Assembly: GCA_963824935.1 (NCBI GenBank) | Contig: CAWGRF010000023.1 | Span: forward strand, 124,001 to 188,000 | Source: JACCZX01 sp963824935 | Lineage (GTDB): Bacteria > Pseudomonadota > Gammaproteobacteria > Burkholderiales > Burkholderiaceae_F | Length of the DNA stretch: 64,000 bases | Direction: 5' to 3' | Part shown: piece after piece, positions 27,483-37,145 of the stretch | Numbering within the stretch: position 1 is the stretch's first letter | Layout: the number at the start of each line of letters is the position of its first letter | Notes under the pieces: generated by a model | Database searches by the model: none | Told to the model about the DNA's origin: nothing | What the model saw: only the letters and a program-made list of their open reading frames with translations | Position numbers and translations under genes: made by a program

Positions 27483-28715
27483 TCAAAAATTTCCAACCAC
27501 CCATTCCTTCATCCGCCTCATTGTTTGTCTGAATGAACCCGTCTGTTGCGCGATCTTGCGTCCGCGCAAACGCTGCGAATGCGCTTCGACCAGCAGCCCC
27601 ATCGCGGTCGCAAACCGCGGATTGCGCACGACGTCGGCGAGCGCGCCGTTGTAATTCGGCCAGCCGATGCGGCCGGGCTTCAGGAACACGTCCTCCGCCA
27701 GTTCGGTCATGCCGGGCAGCATGCTGGTGCCGCCGGTTAGCACGATGCCGGATGACAGCAGCTCTTCGTAACCGGACTCGCGCACGACCTGCTGCGTCAA
27801 GGTGAACAACTCTTCGACGCGCGGCTCGATTACCGCAGCAAGTGACTGGCGCGACAGCAACCGTGGCGCGCGATCGCCCAATCCGGGGATCTCGATCTTT
27901 TCGTTCGGATCGGCGAGCACTTCCTTGGCCACGCCCCAGCGCAGCTTGATATCTTCGGCGTCGGGGATCGGCGTGCGCAACGCCATCGCGATGTCACTGG
28001 TAATCTGATCACCGGCAATCGGAATGATCGCGGTGTGCCGGATCGCGCCGCCGGTGAATATCGCGATGTCGGTGGTGCCGCCGCCGATATCGACTAGCGC
28101 GACACCGAGTTCCTTCTCATCCGATGTCAGTGCTGACAGCGATGACGCGAGCGGCTGCAATATCAGATCCTGCACCTCGAGCCCGCAGCGGCGCACGCAT
28201 TTGATGATGTTCTGCGCCGCGCTGACCGCGCCGGTGACTATGTGCACGCGCACTTCAAGCCGCACTCCGCTCATGCCAATCGGCTCGCGGATGTCTTCCT
28301 GGCCGTCGACGATGAACTCTTGTGTCAGCACGTGCAGCACCTGCTGATCCGTCGGAATATTGACCGCTTTCGCGGTTTCGATCACGCGCGCCACATCGTG
28401 CGCCGCCACTTCGCGATCCTTGATCGCCACCATGCCGCTTGAATTGAAACTCTTGATGTGGCTGCCGGCGATGCCCGTAAAGACATCCTTGATTTGGCAC
28501 GCCGCCATCAGCTCGGCTTCTTCGAGCGCGCGGCGAATCGACTGCACGGTAGCTTCGATGTTGACCACCACGCCCTTGCGCAGCCCTTGCGATTCGGCCT
28601 GACCCAGGCCGATCACCTGGAAGCGGCCATCGGCCAGCACCTCGGCCACCGCAACGACCACCTTCGAGGTGCCGATGTCGAGCCCGACGATTAAGTCTTT
28701 GTTCTCGTTTCTCAT
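27483..28715 (-). CDS. ftsA: Cell division protein FtsA
   Basis: Actin-like membrane tether of FtsZ, 410 residues. VGLDIGTSKVVV, the phosphate loop GGGTTDIAIFTGG and the adenosine motif LTGGTSMLPG are present, and the extreme C-terminus QTMRRMKEWVVGNF is the amphipathic membrane-targeting helix. Start overlaps the ftsQ stop (ATGA). The 91 bases between ftsA and ftsZ may hold a separate ftsZ leader. Confidence 0.98.
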   Translation of the reverse strand: MRNENKDLIVGLDIGTSKVVVAVAEVLADGRFQVIGLGQAESQGLRKGVVVNIEATVQSIRRALEEAELMAACQIKDVFTGIAGSHIKSFNSSGMVAIKDREVAAHDVARVIETAKAVNIPTDQQVLHVLTQEFIVDGQEDIREPIGMSGVRLEVRVHIVTGAVSAAQNIIKCVRRCGLEVQDLILQPLASSLSALTSDEKELGVALVDIGGGTTDIAIFTGGAIRHTAIIPIAGDQITSDIAMALRTPIPDAEDIKLRWGVAKEVLADPNEKIEIPGLGDRAPRLLSRQSLAAVIEPRVEELFTLTQQVVRESGYEELLSSGIVLTGGTSMLPGMTELAEDVFLKPGRIGWPNYNGALADVVRNPRFATAMGLLVEAHSQRLRGRKIAQQTGSFRQTMRRMKEWVVGNF

Positions 28716-29482
28716 GATCTGGGGGCGCGATTCGATCTGATCGCAGGTGGGCTGGCCGGTAACGCCGCCAAACCATTCGCATAGCGCGCGTCGATATAGG
28801 CTGGCGTATCACCGACATGGGCAACGACCTGCGGATAGGCCGCGATAATTCGCGCGACGCGCGCCGCGAGCGGGTCGCCCGCGCCATCGCGGCCTAGCTC
28901 AATGCGGCTTTGCTTTGCATCGGCTGCTTCGCCGGAAACCCGCAATGCCCAGGCCTTGCGATCCGAGATATCGATCGCAACGATGCGCAGCGACAGCGCT
29001 GAAAATTGCGCTGATAGCTCGTAGTAGCGGCGCGCCGCTTCCCTGGCTGCATCGGCCGGTCCACTGAACTCGGGCAATGGACCGTAGATCTCCGCTTCGT
29101 CAGGATTGGCAACGAAGAGTTCGCCACGGTCGGATAACAGCCGTCCGTCTTCCCAAACGCCGAGCGCTCGATGCTCGATCAACGTCACGATGATCCGATC
29201 CGGCCACACACGACGCACCGACGCGCGCTCGACCCAGGGCACTGTCTCAAACACCCGGCGTGCATCTTCAAGCGGCAGCGTGAAGTAGTTGCCGGAGAGC
29301 CGCCCTGCGAGCGCAGTTCGCACCGATGCTGCAGTCACATGCCGCAGGTCGCCGCGAACGTCGACGTGCTTCAACTGAAATTTCGGCTGCTGTGCGAGCC
29401 GAAAGAATGCAGCATACGCAATCCCCAACAGCGCGAGCACAACGCACACTGCAGCCAGCCGATTCATCGCGAGCGCGCTCAT
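28712..29482 (-). CDS. ftsQ: Cell division protein FtsQ
   Basis: Bitopic divisome protein linking FtsB/FtsL to later components, 256 residues. A short cytoplasmic tail, one membrane helix (residues ~8-28), a POTRA domain beginning FQLKHVDVRGDLRHVT and a beta domain with WVERASVRRVWPDRIIVTLIEHRALGVW, the most conserved FtsQ stretch. Overlaps ddl and ftsA by 4 bases each. Confidence 0.96.
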   Translation of the reverse strand: MSALAMNRLAAVCVVLALLGIAYAAFFRLAQQPKFQLKHVDVRGDLRHVTAASVRTALAGRLSGNYFTLPLEDARRVFETVPWVERASVRRVWPDRIIVTLIEHRALGVWEDGRLLSDRGELFVANPDEAEIYGPLPEFSGPADAAREAARRYYELSAQFSALSLRIVAIDISDRKAWALRVSGEAADAKQSRIELGRDGAGDPLAARVARIIAAYPQVVAHVGDTPAYIDARYANGLAALPASPPAIRSNRAPRS

Positions 29483-30441
29483 GGATGAGACCCTTTTCGC
29501 TCGTCCAGCGTGGCAAATGACAGAATTTGCAGTACCAGATCCTCATAGCTGATACCCGCCGCGCGTGCGGCCATTGGCACCAATGAATGGCCGGTCATTC
29601 CGGGCGACGTATTGAGCTCCAGCAGGTGCGGCGCGTCGCGCTTGTCCAGCATGATGTCGACTCGCCCCCAGCCGCGTGCGCCGAGTGCGTTGTAGGCGCG
29701 CACCGACAGCTGCTTGATGTCTTCGCTCAGCGCAGCGTCGAGCGGCGCCGGGCATAGATACTTCGTTTCTTCACCGAAGTACTTGTTGTGATAGTCGTAG
29801 TTCGCGTCGGGAGCGCGGATCTCGACCAACGGCAGCGCGCTGGCATCGCTTCCAGCTCCGAGGATCGCGCACGTGAGCTCGCGGCCGTCGATGAATTCCT
29901 CGGCCATCACGACGTCGTCATATTCGCGCGCCAGCTTGAACGCTTCGCCCATACCGGAGTAACCGAGCACGCGCGAGATGCCGATCGTCGAGCCTTCGTT
30001 GGGCGGCTTGACGACGAGCGGCAGCCGCAGATCGTCGGCCACCTCATTCAAATGCGCACGCTCGGCGGAATCGATCAGCCGATAGCGTGGCGTCGGCAGC
30101 TGGTGCGTTTGCCAGATGCGTTTGGTAAACACCTTGTCGATCGCGATCGCCGAGGCCTGCACACCGCTGCCGGTGTATGGAATTCGAAGCGTCTCGAGCA
30201 CGCCCTGGATCGCACCGTCTTCACCACCGCGTCCATGCAGCGCGATAAACACGCGATCGAAGTGCGCTGCTTCAAGCTCGCCCAGCGACTGCGTGGCTGG
30301 ATCGAACGCATACGCGTCGACACTGCGCGACTGCAGGGCATTCAGCACGCCGGTGCCGGACATGATCGACACTTCGCGCTCCGACGAGCGCCCGCCGAAC
30401 AGCACGCCCACCTTGCCGAGGCTCGGCGCCGGCACAGTCAT
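29479..30441 (-). CDS. ddl: D-alanine--D-alanine ligase
   Basis: ATP-grasp ligase making D-Ala-D-Ala, 320 residues. It carries GGRSSEREVSIMSG, ALHGRGGEDGAIQG, the substrate-binding region PNEGSTIGISRV, and LLELNTSPGMTGHSLVP. Embedded between murC and ftsQ with overlaps, so this is the dcw-encoded Ddl (DdlB type). Confidence 0.97.
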   Translation of the reverse strand: MTVPAPSLGKVGVLFGGRSSEREVSIMSGTGVLNALQSRSVDAYAFDPATQSLGELEAAHFDRVFIALHGRGGEDGAIQGVLETLRIPYTGSGVQASAIAIDKVFTKRIWQTHQLPTPRYRLIDSAERAHLNEVADDLRLPLVVKPPNEGSTIGISRVLGYSGMGEAFKLAREYDDVVMAEEFIDGRELTCAILGAGSDASALPLVEIRAPDANYDYHNKYFGEETKYLCPAPLDAALSEDIKQLSVRAYNALGARGWGRVDIMLDKRDAPHLLELNTSPGMTGHSLVPMAARAAGISYEDLVLQILSFATLDERKGSHP

Positions 30442-31829
30442 TCCGCGCCTCCACCCGTGAGCTTTGACGCCAGTTGGCCGATCGAACCGGCGCCCATCGC
30501 AATCACGACATCGCCATCGCGCACGACATCGAGCAGCGCGGCGGACAATTCGTCGATCGACTCGACAAAGATCGGCTCGACCTTGCCGGCGACGCGAATC
30601 GCGCGCGCGAGAGAGCGTCCATCGGCGGCGACGATCGGCGCTTCGCCCGCCGGATAAACATCGGTCAGCAGCAGCACATCGGCCGACGACAACACGCGCA
30701 CGAAATCTTCGAAGCTGTCGCGTGTGCGCGTGTAACGATGCGGCTGAAACGCGAGCACGATGCGCCGGTCGGGAAACGCGCCGCGCGCCGCCTGCAGCGT
30801 TACCGCAGCTTCGGCCGGATGGTGTCCATAGTCGTCGATCAGCGTGAAGTGTCCGCCGGCCGGCGACGGAAGATCTCCATGCCGTGCAAAGCGGCGGCCA
30901 ACCCCGGTGAAATCGGCCAGCGCGGTCACGATCGCCGAATCCGGAACGCCCAACTCGGTGCCCACCGCTATCGCAGCCAGCGCGTTCGCAACGTTGTGCA
31001 GGCCCGGCAGATTCAGCGTGACGTCAAGCTGAGTGGCGTCTTCGCGCGCGACCTTGAATTGCATCTGCGTTCCGACGGCGCGCGCATCGAACGCACGAAT
31101 CTGCGCGTCATCGGCAAAGCCGTAGGTCAGCAGCGGCTTCGGCACCGACGGCAGGATCTCGCGCACGTTAGCGTCGTCAATGCACACAATCGCGCTGCCA
31201 TAGAACGGCAGGCGCAACAGGAAGTCGACGAAAGCCTGCTTCAGCCGCGCAAAGTCATGCCCGTAGGTTTCCATGTGATCGGTATCGATGTTGGTCACCA
31301 CCGCGATCACGGGATTCAGGTTAAGAAACGAGGCGTCGGATTCGTCGGCTTCGACAACGATGTACTCGCCGCGGCCCAGGCGCGCGTTGGCGCCCGCCGA
31401 GTTCAAGCGGCCACCGATCACGAACGTGGGATCGAAACCGCCGGCGGCGAGCACGCTGGCGACCAGGCTCGTCGTCGTCGTCTTGCCGTGCGTGCCTGCA
31501 ATGGCGATGCCCTGCTTCAGGCGCATCAATTCGGCCAGCATCACCGCGCGCGGCACGATCGGAATCCGCTTCGCGCGCGCTTCCTGAACCTCCGGATTGT
31601 CTTCCGACACCGCGGCCGAAACGACCACCGCATCGGCGCCGTTGATGTTCTCGGCCCGATGCCCGTGCGCGACGCTGGCACTCAGCTGAGCCAGCCGCCG
31701 CGTGATCGCCGTCACAGCGGTGTCCGAACCGCTGACTCGATAGCCGAGGGTAAGTAGCACTTCGGCGATGCCTGACATGCCACTGCCACCGATGCCGACG
31801 AAATGAATGTGTTTGACGGCGTGTTTCAT
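30438..31829 (-). CDS. murC: UDP-N-acetylmuramate--L-alanine ligase MurC
   Basis: Adds L-Ala to UDP-MurNAc, 463 residues. Starts MKHAVKHIHFVGIGGSGMSG, with the ATP loop GTHGKTTTTS, VEADESDASFL, and NLPGLHNVANALAAIAV. The open frame continues another 111 codons upstream, but this extension translates the dispersed repeat at 31886-32012 and is not protein-like; ATG 31829 is the true start. It is separated from murG by 247 bases, a break in an otherwise tightly packed cluster. Confidence 0.97.
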   Translation of the reverse strand: MKHAVKHIHFVGIGGSGMSGIAEVLLTLGYRVSGSDTAVTAITRRLAQLSASVAHGHRAENINGADAVVVSAAVSEDNPEVQEARAKRIPIVPRAVMLAELMRLKQGIAIAGTHGKTTTTSLVASVLAAGGFDPTFVIGGRLNSAGANARLGRGEYIVVEADESDASFLNLNPVIAVVTNIDTDHMETYGHDFARLKQAFVDFLLRLPFYGSAIVCIDDANVREILPSVPKPLLTYGFADDAQIRAFDARAVGTQMQFKVAREDATQLDVTLNLPGLHNVANALAAIAVGTELGVPDSAIVTALADFTGVGRRFARHGDLPSPAGGHFTLIDDYGHHPAEAAVTLQAARGAFPDRRIVLAFQPHRYTRTRDSFEDFVRVLSSADVLLLTDVYPAGEAPIVAADGRSLARAIRVAGKVEPIFVESIDELSAALLDVVRDGDVVIAMGAGSIGQLASKLTGGGAE

Positions 31830-32076
31830 CGTGCTGGCAATGTCGCGGCAGCAGCGGCTGGCGCAGATGCGCCGCCTTTCGGCGTCGTCGAGGAGCGCAG
31901 CCGGGGCGCGGGCTTTCGGGCCTGCCTGTTTGAGCGACCGCAGGGAGCGAGTTTGCAGGCCCGCGCGCCTCGGCGAGTACCGCAGAGAAGGCACGAAGTG
32001 CCCGACGCCGCAGGCGGTGAAGCTGCGCCAGCCGCTGCGGCATGAGGCAGGCGCCACAACCCAAGCGATTCGCGCT
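31830..32076. other. murG-murC intergenic region, mostly repeat
   Basis: 247-base gap inside the dcw cluster where neighbouring genes normally touch. Half is the dispersed repeat entered at 31886-32012. The rest is GC-rich short palindromic sequence without a recognisable gene. Confidence 0.6.
31886..32012 (-). repeat. Dispersed ~125 bp palindromic repeat, copy 2 (inverted)
   Basis: Reverse-complement copy of the element at 4188-4312, alignable over its whole length with scattered substitutions and small gaps. Conserved ends read GGCGTCGTCGAGGAGCGCA on this strand and GGCACGAAGTGCCCGACGCC at the other end. Its insertion between murC and murG accounts for the false N-terminal extension of murC. 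Confidence 0.75.
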
Positions 32077-33150
32077 TCACAGCGCCACCCGTTCAAGCAC
32101 AGCCGCGACCGTCGCAGTTGCATCGGGCTTGCCGATCGAACGCGCCGCTTGCGCCATCGCAAGCAGACGGTCGCGCGTTAGAGTGCGTAGCAGTTCGGCG
32201 AGCCGTGGCGCGCTTAGCTCCGATTGCGGCAAATGAATCGCAGCTTTGTTCGAAGCCATGAATTCCGCATTTACGCGCTGGTGAGCAGTCGTCGAAACGA
32301 CCAGCGGCACCAGTACGCTTGCTACACCAGCTACGGCCAGTTCAGAAACGGTGATCGCACCAGCGCGGCAGATAACGACGTCGGCGCTCGCGTAGCGCGC
32401 CGGCATGTCGTCGATGAACGCAACGACTTCCGCTTCGACGCCGAGCGCTGCATATAGCGCACGCACCGAATCGATGTGTTGCGCGCCGCATTGATGAACC
32501 ACTCGCGGACGCAGCGCGGGATCGATCAGCGCCAGGGCCGGCGGCACATTCTCGTTGAGCACCTGTGCGCCGAGGCTGCCGCCGATGACGAGCAGCTGCT
32601 GCGGCCCGCTGCGGCCTGCGAAACGCTTCTCGGGCGGCGCAATCCGCTTGATTTCGTCGCGCACCGGGTTGCCGGTCACCAGCCCCTTGGCACCGGCCGC
32701 TTTCGCAGCCGACCCGTCAAAGCCATACAGCAGCACCGATGCCAGTGACTTCAGCATCCGCGTCGACATCAGTAGCGCCGCATCCGCGTTCAGCAGTACC
32801 AGCGGCACGCCCAGAGTACTGGCCGCCATTCCTGCGGGCACAGCCACATAGCCCCCGGTCGAAAACATCACGCGCGGTGCGCGTGAACGAATCAGCGCAC
32901 GGCTTTGCCATAGCGCGCGCAGTAGATAGAACCCGCCCAACAGCACCGTCTTGATGCCCTTGCCGCGCAAGCCCGAAAAATTGATCGCGTCGAATGCGAT
33001 GCCGCGCGGCTCGACCAGTTGGCGTTCCATGCCGACCCGCGTGCCGAGCCAACTGACCGACCAACCGCGCTCGCGCAACGCCTCGGCAACCGCGAGCCCG
33101 GGCATCACGTGTCCGCCGGTGCCTGCTGCGACGACCACTAAATGCTTCAT
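32077..33150 (-). CDS. murG: Glycosyltransferase MurG
   Basis: Transfers GlcNAc to lipid I to make lipid II on the inner face of the membrane, 357 residues. MKHLVVVAAGTGGHVMPGLAVAEAL carries the first G loop, ISFGSL-like VIGGSLGAQVLNE the third, and the UDP-binding region CRAGAITVSELAVAG. The frame is open upstream to 33225, but those 25 codons translate the TGATCGG heptads, so ATG 33150 is used. Confidence 0.97.
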   Translation of the reverse strand: MKHLVVVAAGTGGHVMPGLAVAEALRERGWSVSWLGTRVGMERQLVEPRGIAFDAINFSGLRGKGIKTVLLGGFYLLRALWQSRALIRSRAPRVMFSTGGYVAVPAGMAASTLGVPLVLLNADAALLMSTRMLKSLASVLLYGFDGSAAKAAGAKGLVTGNPVRDEIKRIAPPEKRFAGRSGPQQLLVIGGSLGAQVLNENVPPALALIDPALRPRVVHQCGAQHIDSVRALYAALGVEAEVVAFIDDMPARYASADVVICRAGAITVSELAVAGVASVLVPLVVSTTAHQRVNAEFMASNKAAIHLPQSELSAPRLAELLRTLTRDRLLAMAQAARSIGKPDATATVAAVLERVAL

Positions 33151-33173
33151 CAGCGCTCTGCCCCAATGAAGCG

Positions 33174-33201
33174 TGATCGGTGATCGGTGATCGGTGATCG
33201 G
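33174..33201. repeat. Four tandem TGATCGG heptads
   Basis: Exactly four copies of TGATCGG in tandem in the ftsW-murG gap, with a degenerate relative at 20495-20514. On the minus strand it would read as repeats of ATCACCG. Confidence 0.85.
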
Positions 33202-33208
33202 CCAGCTC

Positions 33209-34492
33209 TCAGGTGCGGCCTCCACGCATCAGAACCCTGTTCTCTCTATCGACGCGAAGCAGAATCGCAATCGCCACGATCGTCGACAGCAACGCGGAGC
33301 CGCCGTAGCTCATCAGCGGCAGGGTCAGGCCCTTCGTCGGCAGCAAGCCGGTCGCAACGCCGACATTGATGAACGTCTGCACGCCGATCCACAAGCCCAC
33401 GCCTTGCGCGACAAGACCGGCGAACGTTCGGTCGAGTGCGATTGCCTGGCGCCCGATCTCGAACGCGCGCTTGATCAGCCAGTAGAAGAGCACCACGACG
33501 GTCAACACGCCGACCAGACCAAGCTCTTCGCCCAGCACAGCGAGGATGAAATCGGTATGCGCTTCGGGGAGGTAGTGCAGCTTCTCGACACTTCCTCCGA
33601 GGCCGACGCCGAACCATTCGCCACGCCCAAAGGCGATTAACGAATGCGATAGTTGATAGGCCTTGCCGAGCGCATTGCTTTCAGACCACGGATCGAGATA
33701 CGCAAAGATGCGTTCGCGGCGCCAGGGTGAAAGCCAGATGACCAGCACGAACACCGACGCCAGCGCGGCGGTGATGCCGGCGAACAGCCGCCCGTTGACG
33801 CCGCCCAGAAACAGTATTCCCATGCTGATCGCCACGATCACGCCGAACGCACCCAGATCCGGCTGCAACAGCAGCAAGACCCCGATAGCTCCCATCACGA
33901 ACGCCATCGGCAAGAACCCCCTTGCAAAGTGGTTCATGTAGTCCTGCTTGCGCACCGTAAAGTTGGCGGCGTACAAAACGCACGCGACCTTCATCAGTTC
34001 CGACGGTTGCAGATTCAGGATGCCGAGCGGGATCCAGCGTTTGGCGCCGTTGACCCCCTTGCCGACACCGGGAATCAGCACGATCACGAGCAGCACCAAC
34101 GCAGCGACGAACACGATGGGCGCCAGCCGCTGCCACACGCCGATCGGAAGCTGAAACGCGATCGCTGCAGCGCCGAACGCGATGCCGAGTGACAGCAGAT
34201 GCCGCAGCAGAAAATGCGTCGGGGCGACGTTGTAGCGCGGCGAGTCCGCCAACGATATCGACGCCGAATAGACCATCACGGTGCCGATCAAAATCAGCCC
34301 GAACACGACGCCGATCAGCGGCCGGTCAACCGCGGGCAATGCAGTCGGGCGCGCCGTTGCAAGCGGCGCACTGCTCAAACCGGTCAGCGAACCCGCGAAT
34401 GCGAAAGCCGCACTACCCGCACCGAGATTGCGCTGAGCCGATCGCCCGCGACTAGATCGGGCGCGTAGGGTGGCCAGGAGCCGCTTTAGCAT
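33209..34492 (-). CDS. ftsW: SEDS glycosyltransferase FtsW
   Basis: Septal peptidoglycan polymerase partnered with FtsI, 427 residues and about ten membrane helices. Conserved segments are VGKGVNGAKRWIPLG, NLQPSELMK, FGRGEWFGVGLGGSVEKLHYLPEAHTDFI (catalytic loop region) and TKGLTLPLMSYGGS. The N-terminal ~70 residues are an additional basic, low-complexity tail. Start overlaps the murD 3' end by 7 bases. Confidence 0.97.
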   Translation of the reverse strand: MLKRLLATLRARSSRGRSAQRNLGAGSAAFAFAGSLTGLSSAPLATARPTALPAVDRPLIGVVFGLILIGTVMVYSASISLADSPRYNVAPTHFLLRHLLSLGIAFGAAAIAFQLPIGVWQRLAPIVFVAALVLLVIVLIPGVGKGVNGAKRWIPLGILNLQPSELMKVACVLYAANFTVRKQDYMNHFARGFLPMAFVMGAIGVLLLLQPDLGAFGVIVAISMGILFLGGVNGRLFAGITAALASVFVLVIWLSPWRRERIFAYLDPWSESNALGKAYQLSHSLIAFGRGEWFGVGLGGSVEKLHYLPEAHTDFILAVLGEELGLVGVLTVVVLFYWLIKRAFEIGRQAIALDRTFAGLVAQGVGLWIGVQTFINVGVATGLLPTKGLTLPLMSYGGSALLSTIVAIAILLRVDRENRVLMRGGRT

Positions 34493-35994
34493 GGCTGTCC
34501 TGCCGCCGCCGCTTCACGCACGGCCAGCGCGAACATCTCGCCGCGGTGTACGTAATCGCGGAACATGTCAAAGCTCGCGCACGCAGGTGACAGCAGTACT
34601 GCGTCGCCAGCTTGCGCATGCTCGGTTGCGATGGCCACCGCCTGTTCGAGCGTTTGTGCATTGACCAGCGCAACGCCAGCCGAGTCGCGTTCGAGCGCGG
34701 CACGAATCAATGGCGCATCACGCCCGATCAGCACCGCAGCCCGGGCATGGCGCTCAATCGGTGGAGCCAGCGGCGCAAAGTCCTGGTTCTTGCCGTCGCC
34801 GCCAAGAATGACGACCAGCCTTCTGCCTTTTGCACCAAGGCCTTCGAGCGCCGCCACAGTGGCAGCCACGTTGGTGCCCTTGCTGTCGTCGTAATACTCG
34901 ACGCCGTCGATTGTCGCGATTGATTGCAAACGGTGCGGCTCGCCGCCATAGCGCCGCAACGCATGCATCATCGGCGCCAGAGCGCAGCCGATCGCGCGCG
35001 CAAGCGCCACCGCGGCCAACGCATTGACGGCATTGTGACGGCCGCGAATAGCAAGCGCATCGACCGGCATCAGCCGATGCATAAGCAGCTGAGGCAGATC
35101 AGGCGATTGCGCCAGCTGATCCTGTCCCTTCTTTCGGCGCACCGGCACGGTCGGGTCCTCGGCCCAGGCCAGCCAGTCGATGCCGTGCTCGACGACGATT
35201 CCATACGAATCGCTGGCGGGTGGCGCGCCGATTCCGAACGTGACTACATCGGCGTTTTTTCTCGCCATCGCCGCAACCCGGGGATCGTCACGATTGATCA
35301 CCCGCACCGTCTTGGCCGCGAAGATCCGCGCCTTGGCAGCGGCGTACTGCTCCAGCGAGTCGTGCCAGTCAAGATGATTGTCGCTGACGTTGAGCACCGC
35401 GGCCGCATCGCACTGGAGCGAGCGCGTCGTCGCGAGCTGAAAGCTCGACAGCTCGAGCACCCACACGTCAGGCAGATCCTCCGCGGCCAAGCGCGCGCGC
35501 AATGCGTCCAGTGCAGCAGGAGAAATGTTGCCCGCGACTTCGACCGACTTGCCAGCGGCTTCGATCATTAATCCGGTGAGCCGAGTTGTTGTCGTCTTGC
35601 CATTCGTGCCCGTGACGCCGACGACTTGCGGCGCGTAGCCAACCTCGGCTTTCAGACGGGCCAGCTCGCGCGCGAACAGCTCGATCTCGCCGACCACTTC
35701 GATCTTGCGTTTCGCAGCCGCCTTCACGAGCGGCGCTGCCGCCGATCGCGTCGGCGACAGACCTGGGCTCAGCGCAAGCAATTGCACGTCGTCGAGCAAC
35801 GCCGGAGAAAACTCGCCCGCGACAAACTCGGCTTGTGGCAACGCGGTTCGCAGTTCTGCCACGTGAGGAGGCGCGGCTCGCGTGTCGGCCACACGCACCG
35901 CGTAACCGCGCGCCGCAAGAGTGCGCGCCATCGCGAGGCCGCTGTGACCGAGTCCGAGAACGAGCGCCCGCGGCTCAGCTGTCAAATGAGTCAT
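34486..35994 (-). CDS. murD: UDP-MurNAc-L-Ala--D-glutamate ligase MurD
   Basis: Adds D-Glu to the stem peptide, 502 residues. N-terminal Rossmann domain LVLGLGHSGLAMAR, ATP loop GVTGTNGKTTTTRL, VLELSSFQL, LNVSDNHLDWH and DDSKGTNVAATVAAL. It has insertions (for example PVRRKKGQDQLAQSPDL near residue 290) that make it longer than the 438 residues of E. coli MurD, as is common in betaproteobacteria. Confidence 0.97.
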   Translation of the reverse strand: MTHLTAEPRALVLGLGHSGLAMARTLAARGYAVRVADTRAAPPHVAELRTALPQAEFVAGEFSPALLDDVQLLALSPGLSPTRSAAAPLVKAAAKRKIEVVGEIELFARELARLKAEVGYAPQVVGVTGTNGKTTTTRLTGLMIEAAGKSVEVAGNISPAALDALRARLAAEDLPDVWVLELSSFQLATTRSLQCDAAAVLNVSDNHLDWHDSLEQYAAAKARIFAAKTVRVINRDDPRVAAMARKNADVVTFGIGAPPASDSYGIVVEHGIDWLAWAEDPTVPVRRKKGQDQLAQSPDLPQLLMHRLMPVDALAIRGRHNAVNALAAVALARAIGCALAPMMHALRRYGGEPHRLQSIATIDGVEYYDDSKGTNVAATVAALEGLGAKGRRLVVILGGDGKNQDFAPLAPPIERHARAAVLIGRDAPLIRAALERDSAGVALVNAQTLEQAVAIATEHAQAGDAVLLSPACASFDMFRDYVHRGEMFALAVREAAAAGQPC

Positions 35995-37145
35995 CGAATC
36001 TTCAAGGTCGACAAACCGACCAGTACCAGCATCATCGTGATGATCCAGAACCGAACCACGACCTGCGTCTCTTTCCAGCCCGAGAGTTCGAAGTGGTGAT
36101 GCAGCGGCGCCATTCGGAAGATTCGCCTCCCGCCGGTCGATTTGAAGTACGTCACCTGCAGCATCACTGAAATCGTCTCGACCACGAACACGCCGCCCAT
36201 GATGAACAGCACGATCTCCTGCCGCGTGATGACCGCGATCGTTCCGAGCGCCCCGCCGAGAGCGAGTGCACCCACATCACCCATGAACACTTCGGCCGGG
36301 TACGCGTTAAACCAGAGAAACGCGAGGCCGGCGCCGGCAATCGCAGCGCAGATGATCACCAGCTCGCCCGCGCCTGGGATGTACGGAAACAGCAGGTAGC
36401 GCGCGAAGTCCGCACGGCCGACGACGTACGCGAACACGCCGAGGGCGGCGCCGATCATCACCGTCGGCATGATCGCCAGGCCATCCAGTCCGTCGGTCAG
36501 GTTTACCGCATTGCTGGTGCCGACGATGACGAGATACGACAGCACGACAAAACCGAACACGCCGAGCGGATACGCGATGTTCTTGAAAAATGGCACCAGC
36601 AGATCGGAGCGCGGCGGCAGATCGATGTAAAAACCCTGCCCGATCCACTGAGCCATCAAATCCCAGATGCGGTCGGTCGATGGTGCCGCGATCGCAAACG
36701 CGAGATAGAACGAAGCGGCCAGACCGATCGCAGACTGCCATGCATATTTTTCGCGCGCGCTCATCCCTCTCGGATTGCCGTGCACGACTTTCCGGTAGTC
36801 GTCGATCCATCCGATCATTCCAAAGCCCAGCGTGACGATCAGGGTGACCCAGATAAAGCGATTCGCCAGATCAGCCCACAGCAACGTGGTCACGCCGATT
36901 GAAATCAGAATCAGCGCGCCACCCATCGTCGGCGTGCCGGTCTTGATCAGATGCGTTTGCGGGCCGTCCTGCCGTACCGCCTGCCCGATCTTCAAAGCCG
37001 CCAGTCGCCGGATGACCCACGGACCCGCTGCCAGTCCGATCAACATCGCAGTGGCCGCAGCGAGCACCGCGCGCAACGTCAGGTAAGAGAAAACGTTGAA
37101 CGACCGAATGTCGCGCGCCAGCCACTCGAACAACTCGAGCAACAC
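35991..37145 (-). CDS. mraY: Phospho-N-acetylmuramoyl-pentapeptide transferase MraY
   Basis: Integral membrane enzyme making lipid I, 384 residues with about ten membrane helices. GTPTMGGALIL, the aspartate pair region GMIGWIDDYRKV, NAVNLTDGLDGLAI and the C-terminal FRMAPLHHHFELSGW are all diagnostic. Start and murF stop share a base. Confidence 0.98.
   Translation of the reverse strand: MLLELFEWLARDIRSFNVFSYLTLRAVLAAATAMLIGLAAGPWVIRRLAALKIGQAVRQDGPQTHLIKTGTPTMGGALILISIGVTTLLWADLANRFIWVTLIVTLGFGMIGWIDDYRKVVHGNPRGMSAREKYAWQSAIGLAASFYLAFAIAAPSTDRIWDLMAQWIGQGFYIDLPPRSDLLVPFFKNIAYPLGVFGFVVLSYLVIVGTSNAVNLTDGLDGLAIMPTVMIGAALGVFAYVVGRADFARYLLFPYIPGAGELVIICAAIAGAGLAFLWFNAYPAEVFMGDVGALALGGALGTIAVITRQEIVLFIMGGVFVVETISVMLQVTYFKSTGGRRIFRMAPLHHHFELSGWKETQVVVRFWIITMMLVLVGLSTLKIR

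Noticed and set aside
30474..31757. 427-codon open frame on the plus strand
   Set aside because: Lies wholly antisense to murC, which has all Mur ligase motifs. Rich in Arg, His and Gln.
33174..33201. CRISPR-like repeat array
   Set aside because: The units are seven-base direct repeats without spacers, so a simple tandem repeat.
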